DNA of 28,149 nucleotides from an uncultured Sulfitobacter sp. (GTDB taxonomy: Bacteria > Pseudomonadota > Alphaproteobacteria > Rhodobacterales > Rhodobacteraceae), in NCBI GenBank assembly GCA_937923365.1, contig CALAIJ010000325.1:1-28149 (forward strand), read 5' to 3'. The translations under genes were made by a program, and so were the position numbers. The notes under the pieces are model-generated. The model saw only the letters and a program-made list of their open reading frames with translations. It had not been told where the DNA came from and ran no database searches. Shown in pieces: positions 14,514-21,393 of this stretch. The number at the start of each line of letters is the position of its first letter. Within the stretch, counting starts at the first letter, position 1.

Positions 14514-15002
14514 ATGATCAGACAAGCACTTCTCACGACCGCATTGATTGGCGGATTGGCCTTCGCGGCACCGGCAACTGCACAGGATATGGACCCTGTC
14601 AGCCAGGCAACCTTTGATACCGCGATGGCGTTCATGGGCGCGATGGGTGAAGGCGACATGGAAAAGATGATTTCGTTGATGGATGACGAAATGGTCTGGC
14701 TGAATGGCGGTGATAAGACCGTTCCATGGATCGGGCCCTGGAAAGGTCAGGAAGAAATTCTTGCGTTCCTCCAAACGTTCAGTGCCAATTGGCAGACCAC
14801 TAAGTGGGAAAACGAAGATGTCTTCGCGCGCGGCGATACATTGGCTGTCTTTGGGCAGATGAACGGCAAAATGACTAAGTCCGGTGCAGAGATCGGCGAA
14901 TTCACGTTTGGCCTGCGCGTCAAAGTCAAGGATGGCAAGATCGTCTTGTGGAACTGGCTGGAGGACAGCTTTGCGGTCAGCAAAGCCTACCACGGCAGCT
15001 AA
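14514..15002 (+). CDS. Exported nuclear-transport-factor-2-like protein
   Basis: A 162-residue protein. A signal peptide (MIRQALLTTALIGGLAFAA, then PATAQ) is cut near residue 23-24. The mature domain has the NTF2-like pattern: an N-terminal helix (FDTAMAFMGAMGEGDMEKM), then MDDEMVWLNGG, a WKGQEEILAFLQ helix, and alternating strands ending KVKDGKIVLWNWLEDS. The ATG at 14514 is preferred because GGAG (14504-14507) sits 6 bases before it; the in-frame ATG at 14493 lacks a good site and would put charged residues ahead of the signal. It is distantly similar in plan to the upstream SnoaL-like protein and may have arisen by old duplication. The substrate is unknown. Confidence 0.8.
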   Translation: MIRQALLTTALIGGLAFAAPATAQDMDPVSQATFDTAMAFMGAMGEGDMEKMISLMDDEMVWLNGGDKTVPWIGPWKGQEEILAFLQTFSANWQTTKWENEDVFARGDTLAVFGQMNGKMTKSGAEIGEFTFGLRVKVKDGKIVLWNWLEDSFAVSKAYHGS

Positions 15003-15017
15003 TCGACATCACACCCA

Positions 15018-15046
15018 CCAGGCCACACCGCGGGTGTGTGGCCTGG
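15018..15046 (+). terminator. Strong hairpin after the NTF2-like gene
   Basis: A perfect 11-base stem, CCAGGCCACAC (15018-15028) with GTGTGGCCTGG (15036-15046), around a 7-base loop. It starts 15 bases after the stop codon and ends the two-gene exported-protein unit. No T-run follows. Confidence 0.7.
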
Positions 15047-15073
15047 AACCCTGACCTAATCGGGAAATTGCAC

Positions 15074-15670
15074 GTGTCACATTTGTTTCAGCAAAAACTC
15101 TGGCCAACCGGCGACTTAATCCGGCTCATAGCGGCTTTGTTACGTCGCATTGCTGCGGCAAGCGTACTCATCTTGCTTTTGCCTGCGGTCGTCTGGGCTC
15201 AGACGCTTGATCTGCCACAACGCAATGGACCGCGTCCGACGACCACCGGTTCCGTGCCGCATGTCCAGATTGATCCGCAAACCGATCCAGTCCTAACAGA
15301 GCAGCTTTTGCAGGCCGTTGGTGCCTTCAAGGGCATCGTTCTTGCGCAAACGCGGATCGGGTTTCCAGGCTCAGTAGGATTCAACCTTGATCAATCCGTT
15401 CCCTTGGCAAAGCCCGGCTCCATCGTCGTAGGCCGCGAAATCGCACATATCCACCCTGACGGAAGCTTGCACGCCGCACTTGATCCTGCACTTGCTGAAA
15501 AAGCGATTGCACTGGGCTGGGCAGAGGCCCACCCGTGGGCGAAACGCCGCGTTGGATGGGACGGGTTCGTGATGATCTTCACGCCAACCAATCCAAACGA
15601 ACTGAGCGTCGTTATCGCGCTGCTGGAAGAAAGCTATCGCTACATCACCGGTACATCACCTACAGATTGA
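15074..15670 (+). CDS. Exported 'luciferase' domain (PF17648-like) protein
   Basis: From the GTG at 15074 this is 198 residues. Residues ~16-42 form a signal or anchor helix (LIRLIAALL, then ASVLILLLPAVVWAQ). The C-terminal ~110 residues match my memory of the PF17648 'luciferase' domain, whose hallmarks are REIAHIHPDGSLHAAL, followed by LGWAEAHPWA and a final FTPTNPNELSVV segment. Despite the name, most members are bacterial proteins of unknown function. The frame is open further upstream to 14948, but that part overlaps the preceding gene and its terminator. The start is uncertain: GTG 15074 has only a weak GGGA upstream, and TTG codons just downstream are alternatives. Confidence 0.65.
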   Translation: MSHLFQQKLWPTGDLIRLIAALLRRIAAASVLILLLPAVVWAQTLDLPQRNGPRPTTTGSVPHVQIDPQTDPVLTEQLLQAVGAFKGIVLAQTRIGFPGSVGFNLDQSVPLAKPGSIVVGREIAHIHPDGSLHAALDPALAEKAIALGWAEAHPWAKRRVGWDGFVMIFTPTNPNELSVVIALLEESYRYITGTSPTD

Positions 15671-15681
15671 TCATCACCCCC

Positions 15682-16230
15682 ATTGGTGCCCCGAGCAAAT
15701 GCCTCTCGATGAGGCGAAAGTTCTATTGAATTGAACCAGCGTCTCAAGCTTTCAAAAGGAGCTTCGGAATGTTGAGAATTCTGATGAAAAGAATTTCGTT
15801 CACACTGGCATGCTGAGTTTACCCGTTGGCCTCGCCTGTCTCTACACAACCAGAAGACCGCCCATATGTTTCGGATGGGACAACCATATCGCGCCCGTGC
15901 AGATTGTCGGGTGAAACGAATTGTCCAAAGCCCGCCTTTCGACGTTCTTCCAAAGAATATGCAGTTGATCAGAGCCGACAGGCGCGGGCCGCCAGACAGG
16001 TCAGCCGCAGCAGCTGACCTCAATTGCACGTAGCTGAGTGTCGTTGAGAGAAACCAGCAAGGCTATCGTTCGACAATATCAACAAGATCACCGCCGCTTT
16101 GCATGCAAATGCCGCACAGCCAATCAGCAAGGAGCGACAGGCAAACGGTGGACACGGGGGTGGACTCTCCGAACCCGCTGCGGGGTAGAAATCAGGAATT
16201 AGAAAGCTTTTATCGGAAAAATTGGTGCCC
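15682..16230. repeat. 10-bp direct repeat bracketing a decayed segment
   Basis: ATTGGTGCCC occurs at 15682-15691 and again at 16221-16230. The second copy covers the last 8 bases of tRNA-Leu (including the encoded CCA) plus two flanking bases. The segment between carries a broken gene. This could be the worn trace of an integration at the tRNA 3' end, but 10 bases is short and may be chance. Confidence 0.3.
15769..16017 (+). pseudogene. Relic of a small secreted protein gene with an in-frame stop; possibly nuclease-like
   Basis: AAGGAG (15756-15761) lies 7 bases before an ATG at 15769 that opens a signal-peptide-like stretch (MLRILMKRISFTLAC). This is interrupted by TGA at 15814-15816. The same frame then continues without a break (VYPLASPVSTQPEDRPYVSD, then GTTISRPCRLSG) to a TGA at 16015-16017. 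A good ribosome site, a signal sequence and frame continuity past the single stop argue for a recently broken gene. The spacing of the DG-TTI and RLSG elements recalls the start of staphylococcal-nuclease-like (thermonuclease) domains, where DGDTI and RLxG occur. The remainder is too short and diverged to be sure, and the C-terminal half is missing. The other bases of 15671-16222 show nothing I can support. Confidence 0.45.
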
Positions 16231-16308
16231 AGAAGAGGACTCGAACCTCCACACCGTTGCCAGTACTAGCACCTGAAGCTAGCGCGTCTACCATTCCGCC
16301 ACCTGGGC
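16223..16308 (-). tRNA. tRNA-Leu (anticodon CAG)
   Basis: The 86-base minus-strand sequence folds as a class II tRNA. The acceptor GCCCAGG pairs with the 3' arm before A73-CCA, with a G-T last pair. The anticodon stem CTAGC/GCTAG encloses the loop TTCAGGT, giving CAG. A long variable arm follows, then the T-arm with GGTTCGAGTCC. The CCA is encoded at 16223-16225. A T5 run follows the 3' end (16221-16217) and may end transcription. Confidence 0.95.
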
Positions 16309-16319
16309 ACTTGTGCCGT

Positions 16320-16348
16320 GGATTAAGCCTGACGCCCCTAGGTGTCAA
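16320..16348 (-). promoter_or_regulatory. Sigma-70-type promoter of tRNA-Leu
   Basis: On the minus strand TTGACA (16343-16348, a perfect -35) is followed by a 17-base spacer and TAATCC (16320-16325) as the -10. This places transcription start a few bases before the tRNA 5' end at 16308. It also argues against any protein start at 16342 on the plus strand. Confidence 0.7.
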
Positions 16349-16476
16349 TTGCAAATCGCCCTAAATATGAAGGATTCAGCCGTCTCGGTGCAGTGGCCAA
16401 GGCAATTGCATCTTGTTCGAGCAGGACGGGGCGGGTACATCCCTTACAAACAGGTCGCAACACGCGGAGAAGACGC

Positions 16477-17463
16477 ATGTCCAAACTGGTGACAATCTAC
16501 GGCGGATCGGGTTTTGTCGGGCGCTATATTGCGCGCCGGATGGCAAAAGCAGGCTGGCGCGTGCGCGTTGCGGTACGCCGCCCCAACGAGGCGCTTTTCG
16601 TCAAGCCATACGGTGTTGTCGGGCAGGTAGAACCGGTGCTGTGCAACATCCGTGACGACAACTCTGTGCGGTTGGCCATGCAGGGGGCCGATGCGGTCGT
16701 CAATTGCGTGGGGACATTTGACAAGGGCGGCAAGAACAACTTTGACGCCGTTCAAAACGAAGGTGCGACACGCATCGCGCGGTTGGCCAAGCAGACAGGG
16801 GTTGCCCGCATGGTCCACATCTCTGCCATTGGGGCGAATGTGGATGCAGACAGCCTCTATAGCATTTCCAAAGGTGAGGGTGAGCTGGGCGTGCTGGAGC
16901 ATATGCCCGGCGCCGTCATCCTGCGCCCGTCAGTGATCTTTGGCCCCGAAGACCAGTTCTTTAACCGTTTCGCGGGCATGACCCGCTTGGGACCAGTACT
17001 GCCGATTGCCGGCGGGAACACGCGGTTCCAGCCTGTCTATGTGGACGACGTCGCCCATGCCGCAGCCTTGGGTGCGATGGGCAGAGCTAAGGCTGGCGTT
17101 TACGAGCTGGGCGGTCCGGACGTAGACACATTCCGCGGGCTCATGCAGCGCATGTTGGATGTGATCAACCGCCGCCGTCTGATTATTTCCATGCCGCGGA
17201 TCATCGCGCGGATCATGGCGTTCAGCTTTGATATGCTGCAGGTGGTGACGCTTGGCCTTTTCAAGAACACCCTTTTGACGCGGGACCAACTGACGTCGCT
17301 GGCGCAGGACAATGTGGTGTCCGATGGTGCCCAAGGCTTTGCGGAACTTGGCATCCAGCCTGCGTCGATGGAGGCGGTTTTGCCCGACTATCTGTGGCGC
17401 TTCCGACCTTCTGGTCAGTATGACGCGATAAAAGAATCTGCGCGCAATCTGCGCCAGTCGTAA
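16477..17463 (+). CDS. NDUFA9-type NAD(P)-binding atypical SDR protein
   Basis: A 328-residue protein with an N-terminal Rossmann fold: IYGGSGFVG at residues 7-15 gives GxxGxxG. Other family marks are [18 protein letters not shown], the strand [10 protein letters not shown] with the Ser used in place of the classical catalytic set, [18 protein letters not shown], and [11 protein letters not shown]. This matches the complex I NDUFA9/39-kDa-subunit-like family of alphaproteobacteria, atypical short-chain dehydrogenases whose role in respiration is structural or quinone-related. The ATG at 16477 has GGAGA (16466-16470) at good distance and begins directly with the Rossmann strand. The frame extends upstream to 16342, but that part overlaps the tRNA promoter and is not family-like. 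Its TAA overlaps the uppP ATG by one base, so the two are translationally coupled. Confidence 0.88.
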   Translation: MSKLVTIYGGSGFVGRYIARRMAKAGWRVRVAVRRPNEALFVKPYGVVGQVEPVLCNIRDDNSVRLAMQGADAVVNCVGTFDKGGKNNFDAVQNEGATRIARLAKQTGVARMVHISAIGANVDADSLYSISKGEGELGVLEHMPGAVILRPSVIFGPEDQFFNRFAGMTRLGPVLPIAGGNTRFQPVYVDDVAHAAALGAMGRAKAGVYELGGPDVDTFRGLMQRMLDVINRRRLIISMPRIIARIMAFSFDMLQVVTLGLFKNTLLTRDQLTSLAQDNVVSDGAQGFAELGIQPASMEAVLPDYLWRFRPSGQYDAIKESARNLRQS

Positions 17464-18269
17464 TGGAAGGCTCTACCACGCTGGTTGCGGCCTTTCTGGG
17501 CCTGATTGAAGGGCTGACAGAGTTCATTCCCGTTTCTTCCACCGGCCATTTGCTGCTGGCGGGGCATTTTCTGGGGTTTGAAAGCGCAGGACGCACTTTT
17601 GAGGTGGTGATCCAGTTGGGCGCGGTTCTGGCGATCCTGACGATCTATGCCAGTCGCCTGTGGGCCGTGTTCCGCGATGCGCCCCATGATCCGCGCGCGC
17701 GGCGGTTCATCCTGTCCGTGTTGGTGGCTTTTCTGCCAGCGGTGGTGATCGGGGTGCTGGCCCATGACTTTATCAAGACCGTACTGTTTGAAACGCCGAT
17801 GCTGATCGCTATCATGCTGATCGTCGGCGGGTTTATCCTGCTGGTTGTAGACCGCATCGCGCCAGAGCCGCACCACGAAGATGCGATGGAACTTCCCTTG
17901 GGCATGGCGCTGAAAATCGGCTTTATTCAGTGTCTTGCCATGATCCCCGGTACGTCGCGTTCGGGGGCGACGATTGTCGGCGCACTGATGCTGGGGGCGT
18001 CCAAGCGGGCCGCGGCAGAGTTCTCGTTCTTTCTGTCGATGCCCACAATGGCCGGTGCGTTTGCCTATGATCTTTACAAGAACCGTGACGTGCTGGATGC
18101 CTCTGCCATGGGCGAGATCGCGATTGGCTTTATCATGGCCTTCATCTCAGCGGTGCTGGTCGTCAAATGGCTGTTGGATTACGTCAGCAAGCATGGCTAC
18201 GCCCTGTTCGGTTGGTGGCGAATCGTGGTGGGCGGCGTGGCGCTGGCGGCGTTGCTGGCAGGGTTTTAG
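17463..18269 (+). CDS. uppP: Undecaprenyl-diphosphate phosphatase
   Basis: This integral membrane enzyme removes one phosphate from undecaprenyl diphosphate, recycling the lipid carrier for peptidoglycan and other envelope polymers; overproduction gives bacitracin resistance. The 268-residue length is normal. The two signature motifs are present: [14 protein letters not shown] at residues 16-29 and PGTSRSG at 162-168. About eight hydrophobic helices span the rest. The start ATG shares its first base with the TAA of the upstream reductase (TAATG), which indicates coupling. A terminator follows at once. Confidence 0.97.
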   Translation: MEGSTTLVAAFLGLIEGLTEFIPVSSTGHLLLAGHFLGFESAGRTFEVVIQLGAVLAILTIYASRLWAVFRDAPHDPRARRFILSVLVAFLPAVVIGVLAHDFIKTVLFETPMLIAIMLIVGGFILLVVDRIAPEPHHEDAMELPLGMALKIGFIQCLAMIPGTSRSGATIVGALMLGASKRAAAEFSFFLSMPTMAGAFAYDLYKNRDVLDASAMGEIAIGFIMAFISAVLVVKWLLDYVSKHGYALFGWWRIVVGGVALAALLAGF

Positions 18270-18274
18270 GCGGG

Positions 18275-18298
18275 TAAGACCGATCCGGTCTTAATTTT
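18275..18298 (+). terminator. Rho-independent terminator after uppP
   Basis: A perfect 8-base stem TAAGACCG (18275-18282) and CGGTCTTA (18286-18293) with loop ATC, then ATTTTC. It begins 5 bases after the uppP stop. Confidence 0.85.
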
Positions 18299-18330
18299 CA
18301 GCGAAAATCTTCCAAAATAGGTGATGTAGG

Positions 18331-18355
18331 CTGACCTAACAGTATAATAGGTCAG
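18331..18355 (+). promoter_or_regulatory. Dyad overlapping a TATAAT box upstream of gltD
   Basis: CTGACCTA (18331-18338) and TAGGTCAG (18348-18355) form a perfect 8-base inverted repeat with a 9-base centre. The centre and the first base of the right arm contain TATAAT (18343-18348), a consensus -10. Another TAGGT lies at 18318-18322. No good -35 is present at 16-18 bases, which suits an activated or repressed promoter. gltD starts 72 bases further on. The layout fits a control site for the glutamate synthase operon; the regulator is unknown. Confidence 0.55.
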
Positions 18356-18426
18356 TAAAGCTGTCTTTATATTCGCGCCGCCGTCCGGTATTCCGAAAGT
18401 CCGGAAATTTATCTTGGACAGGTGCA

Positions 18427-19860
18427 ATGGCTAAGCAACCCATGTTGAAATTCGTGAACGTCGAACGGGATATGCCCGAGAAACGTCCGCCCGACCTGCG
18501 GCGCGCGGATTTTGACGAGATCTACGCAGAGTATGCCGACGCCAAGGCCAAAGAGCAGTCCAGCCGCTGTAGCCAGTGTGGTGTGCCCTATTGCCAGTCC
18601 CACTGTCCGCTGCATAACAACATTCCAGACTGGCTGCGCCTGACCGCCGAAGGGCGTCTGCAGGAGGCCTATGAGATCAGCCAGGCGACCAATACCTTCC
18701 CCGAGATTTGCGGGCGCATCTGCCCCCAGGACCGCCTGTGCGAAGGCAATTGCGTGATCGAATCCTCTGGCCATGGGACAGTCACCATCGGATCGATTGA
18801 GAAATACATCACCGATACCGCATGGGAAAAAGGCTGGGTGCAACCCATCACCAATGCGGGCGAACGTACCGAAAGTGTCGGCATCATTGGCGCCGGACCG
18901 GGTGGTTTGGCGGCTGCGGATGTACTGCGACGCGCAGGCGTGCAGGTTACGATCTATGACCGATATGACCGTGCAGGCGGTCTGCTGACCTACGGCATCC
19001 CCGGCTTCAAGCTTGAGAAGGACATCGTCGCGCGTCGCAACGCCCAGATGGAACAGGCGGGCGTGACCTTCAAGCTGGAGTGTGACGTGGGCCGCGACAT
19101 CTCTTTCGCCGACATCCGTGCCGCGCATTATGCGGTCATCATCGCCACGGGTGTCTACAAGACGCGGGAAATTCAGGCACCCGGTGTGGGTGGCTTTGGC
19201 GTTGAGCGTGCCATTGATTTCCTTACCGCCAGTAACCGCAAAAGCTTTGGTGACACCGTCGAGGCGTTTGAGAACGGGCGGCTGAATGCACAAGGCAAGA
19301 AGGTTGTCGTCATCGGCGGCGGGGACACGGCGATGGACTGCGTGCGTACGTCGATCCGCCAAGGCGCCGAAAGCGTCAAGTGCCTGTACCGCCGCGACCG
19401 CGCCAACATGCCCGGCAGCCAGCGCGAAGTCCAAAATGCAGAGGAAGAGGGCGTCGTGTTCGAATGGCTCTCTGCACCCAAGGGTTTTGTCGGCGATCCC
19501 GTAACGGGCGTCATGGTGCAAAAGATGCGTCTGGGCCAACCTGACGTCAGTGGCCGCCAAGCCCCCGAAGTCATCGAAGGCGCCGACTATGTCGAAGATG
19601 CCGATCTGGTGATTATGGCCTTGGGTTTTGAGCCAGAGGACCTCCCAACCCTTTGGAACGAGCCGGACTTGCCCGTCAACCGCTGGGGCACAATCAAGGC
19701 TGATTATGTCACCGGTAAAACCGACCTCGACGGGGTCTATGCGGTTGGGGACATCGTGCGCGGCGCGTCACTTGTGGTCTGGGCCATCAAGGATGGGCGC
19801 GATTGCGCCGAGGCGATCCTTGCACAATTGGACACGCCCAAGGCCGTCGCCGCGGAGTGA
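18427..19860 (+). CDS. gltD: Glutamate synthase (NADPH) small subunit
   Basis: The beta subunit oxidises NADPH on FAD and passes electrons through iron-sulfur clusters to the large subunit, which makes glutamate from glutamine and 2-oxoglutarate. The 477-residue length is normal. The N-terminal ferredoxin-like domain has two cysteine sets, C48-C51-C56-C60 and C95-C99-C105-C109. The FAD Rossmann motif (IGAGPGGLAAADVLRRAG) is at about 153-170, and the NADPH-binding GGGDTAMDC at about 297-305. The C-terminal GVYAVGDIVRGASLVVWAIK completes the FAD site. It heads a five-gene unit in which the large subunit comes last, the reverse of the E. coli gltB-gltD order. Its TGA overlaps the next gene's GTG (GTGA). 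Confidence 0.97.
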   Translation: MAKQPMLKFVNVERDMPEKRPPDLRRADFDEIYAEYADAKAKEQSSRCSQCGVPYCQSHCPLHNNIPDWLRLTAEGRLQEAYEISQATNTFPEICGRICPQDRLCEGNCVIESSGHGTVTIGSIEKYITDTAWEKGWVQPITNAGERTESVGIIGAGPGGLAAADVLRRAGVQVTIYDRYDRAGGLLTYGIPGFKLEKDIVARRNAQMEQAGVTFKLECDVGRDISFADIRAAHYAVIIATGVYKTREIQAPGVGGFGVERAIDFLTASNRKSFGDTVEAFENGRLNAQGKKVVVIGGGDTAMDCVRTSIRQGAESVKCLYRRDRANMPGSQREVQNAEEEGVVFEWLSAPKGFVGDPVTGVMVQKMRLGQPDVSGRQAPEVIEGADYVEDADLVIMALGFEPEDLPTLWNEPDLPVNRWGTIKADYVTGKTDLDGVYAVGDIVRGASLVVWAIKDGRDCAEAILAQLDTPKAVAAE

Positions 19861-20294
19861 AACAAGCGCCCTTCATATCAGGCCAATGCCTTTGTGGCGC
19901 GGTCAGCATCACCGTCCGCGCGCCGGCCGGTTGGATCGGTGCGTGCCATTGCCGCCCCTGCCAACGGTGGAGCGGTGGCGTCTGGGCAGGCTTTCCCGCC
20001 GCGCCAGATACCGTCACCGTAAGAGGGGTCGTGCAGGAATATGCGTCGTCCTCCATTGCCAAACGCGCATTCTGCGCCACCTGCGGCACCCATTTGTGGA
20101 TGCGCGATACAGCCGATGACGCGCCCTATGATCTGATGCCCGGCATCTTTGACGCCTGCGCCGACTGGCCGCTTTCAAGCGAGGTCTACCATGATCAGGC
20201 GATGCAGGCATTCCAGCTGAAGGGCGACCATAAACGCGCAGACGCGCAGACCTATCGCGCCGCAAATCCGCAAACCAGCGAGGTGACCATATGA
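19857..20294 (+). CDS. GFA-domain (CENP-V/GFA) zinc-binding protein 1
   Basis: 145 residues from the GTG at 19857, which overlaps the gltD stop as GTGA. The GFA fold is marked by the zinc ligands CLCGAV (residues 11-16), CHCRPCQRWSGG and FCATCGTHLW. The family is named after glutathione-dependent formaldehyde-activating enzyme, but most members, including this one, have no proven activity and may bind zinc and small thiols. The frame extends upstream to 19803 inside gltD; that part is unlikely to be used. It is followed by a second GFA gene with an ATGA overlap. Confidence 0.88.
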   Translation: MKQAPFISGQCLCGAVSITVRAPAGWIGACHCRPCQRWSGGVWAGFPAAPDTVTVRGVVQEYASSSIAKRAFCATCGTHLWMRDTADDAPYDLMPGIFDACADWPLSSEVYHDQAMQAFQLKGDHKRADAQTYRAANPQTSEVTI

Positions 20295-20707
20295 CCAATA
20301 TCAAAGGCCACTGCCTGTGTGGCGCCGTCACCGTCACTGCCGAGGTCGACGCCCCCGCATTGCGCGCCTGTCACTGCGAGATGTGCCGCCAGCATACCTC
20401 TGGCGCGTTTGTGTCGGTCCAGACCAAACCGGGTTCTGTGCAGGCCACAGGACCTGCCACCTCCTACCAATCGTCACAATGGGCCGAGCGCGGATTTTGC
20501 AGCACCTGTGGATCAACGCTTTGGTATGGCACCATCGAGGACAAGATACGCCACCCCTCTGCGGGTCTGTTCAAGGACGCGGCAGGCGGCACGCTTGCGA
20601 TCGAGTTTTTCGCCGACAATTGCCCCGACGGGTACAGCTTTGCGGGCGACCATAAGAAACTGACCACTGCCCAGACGATCAAGCTGTTCACCGGAGAGGA
20701 CATCTGA
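20291..20707 (+). CDS. GFA-domain (CENP-V/GFA) zinc-binding protein 2
   Basis: 138 residues. It carries the same zinc-ligand pattern, HCLCGAV, CHCEMCRQHTSGAF and FCSTCGSTLW, and the family end segment YSFAGDHKKLT. It overlaps the first GFA gene by ATGA and the next gene by TGATG. The two GFA proteins are clearly related but diverged across most of their length, so the tandem pair is an old duplication or two separate family members. No formaldehyde-detoxification genes lie nearby; its presence between glutamate synthase subunits suggests a link to amino-acid or thiol metabolism, which is only an inference. Confidence 0.88.
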   Translation: MTNIKGHCLCGAVTVTAEVDAPALRACHCEMCRQHTSGAFVSVQTKPGSVQATGPATSYQSSQWAERGFCSTCGSTLWYGTIEDKIRHPSAGLFKDAAGGTLAIEFFADNCPDGYSFAGDHKKLTTAQTIKLFTGEDI

Positions 20708-21393
20708 TGCGGCTTGCCTGTGCCCTGATCCTATGTGGCGCCAGCGCCAGTGCTGGTACGTTCACCCCGCCAAAAGGGTGCACGGCCTATCTGACCGTGC
20801 AGTCGCGCCAGTGTCTGGTCGAACATCATTGGACCTGTGCCGCCGACCCGCAAGGCATGAAATGGCACACCGAGATCGGTCAGAACGGCCCTGTCTATAT
20901 CGGACAGGTCGACGACGAAGCACAGTGGATCGACAGCTACTACGTCGGTGACGATGCCCGTGAACGTCTGGTTTCGCCCGCCAAGGATCCTGCCAACCTG
21001 ACAGAGCTGCTGAGCAATGGATTGGACAGCTATCAGTTCAGCATTTCCACCTCCAAGGGCCGGATGGATGTCACAGGCTTTGACCGCATTGTGGAGCGCG
21101 ACCTGACCATTGACGGTGAGGTCCTGCACCGGACCGAATACTCAATCCGCATCGTCGATACCAAAGGCGCGCTGAGTTATGCGGCGACCGGATCGGAATA
21201 TGTCTCTGCCAAGCACCGGCGGTTCTTTTCCGGTTACGGAACCGTGTCGGGGCCTGATGCCCCTTACGATTTCAACGCGTCCCCCGTCGAATTTATCTAT
21301 CCCGGTGCGCCCGGATATCTCTCCAACACGCCCCTCTATGGCTGCGACGTGGTTACTGCGCGCGCCGTGATTTCTGAAAGGACCTTGCCATGA
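20707..21393 (+). CDS. Exported protein of unknown function in the glt operon
   Basis: 228 residues with a short signal peptide (MRLACALILCGASASA). I do not recognise the family. The mature part has cysteines at 25, 36, 44 and 213, enough for two disulfides, in the settings KGCTAYL, RQCLVEHHWTC and LYGCDVV. It is rich in aromatic residues and beta-prone (GPVYIGQVDDEAQWIDSYYV), so a compact periplasmic beta protein is likely. The start shares a base with the preceding stop (TGATG), and its own TGA lies within the gltB start (ATGA), so it is translated with the glutamate synthase genes. A periplasmic product in a cytosolic-enzyme operon is unexpected. Confidence 0.8.
   Translation: MRLACALILCGASASAGTFTPPKGCTAYLTVQSRQCLVEHHWTCAADPQGMKWHTEIGQNGPVYIGQVDDEAQWIDSYYVGDDARERLVSPAKDPANLTELLSNGLDSYQFSISTSKGRMDVTGFDRIVERDLTIDGEVLHRTEYSIRIVDTKGALSYAATGSEYVSAKHRRFFSGYGTVSGPDAPYDFNASPVEFIYPGAPGYLSNTPLYGCDVVTARAVISERTLP

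Noticed and set aside
15640..16029. 129-codon minus-strand frame in the decayed segment
   Set aside because: Its composition is Arg/Ser/Cys-rich without domain pattern, it has no ribosome site, and the plus strand shows a better relic with signal peptide and AAGGAG.
16342..16476. Upstream extension of the NDUFA9-type protein
   Set aside because: It overlaps the tRNA-Leu promoter, has no ribosome site, and adds a basic leader before the Rossmann strand. ATG 16477 has a good site.
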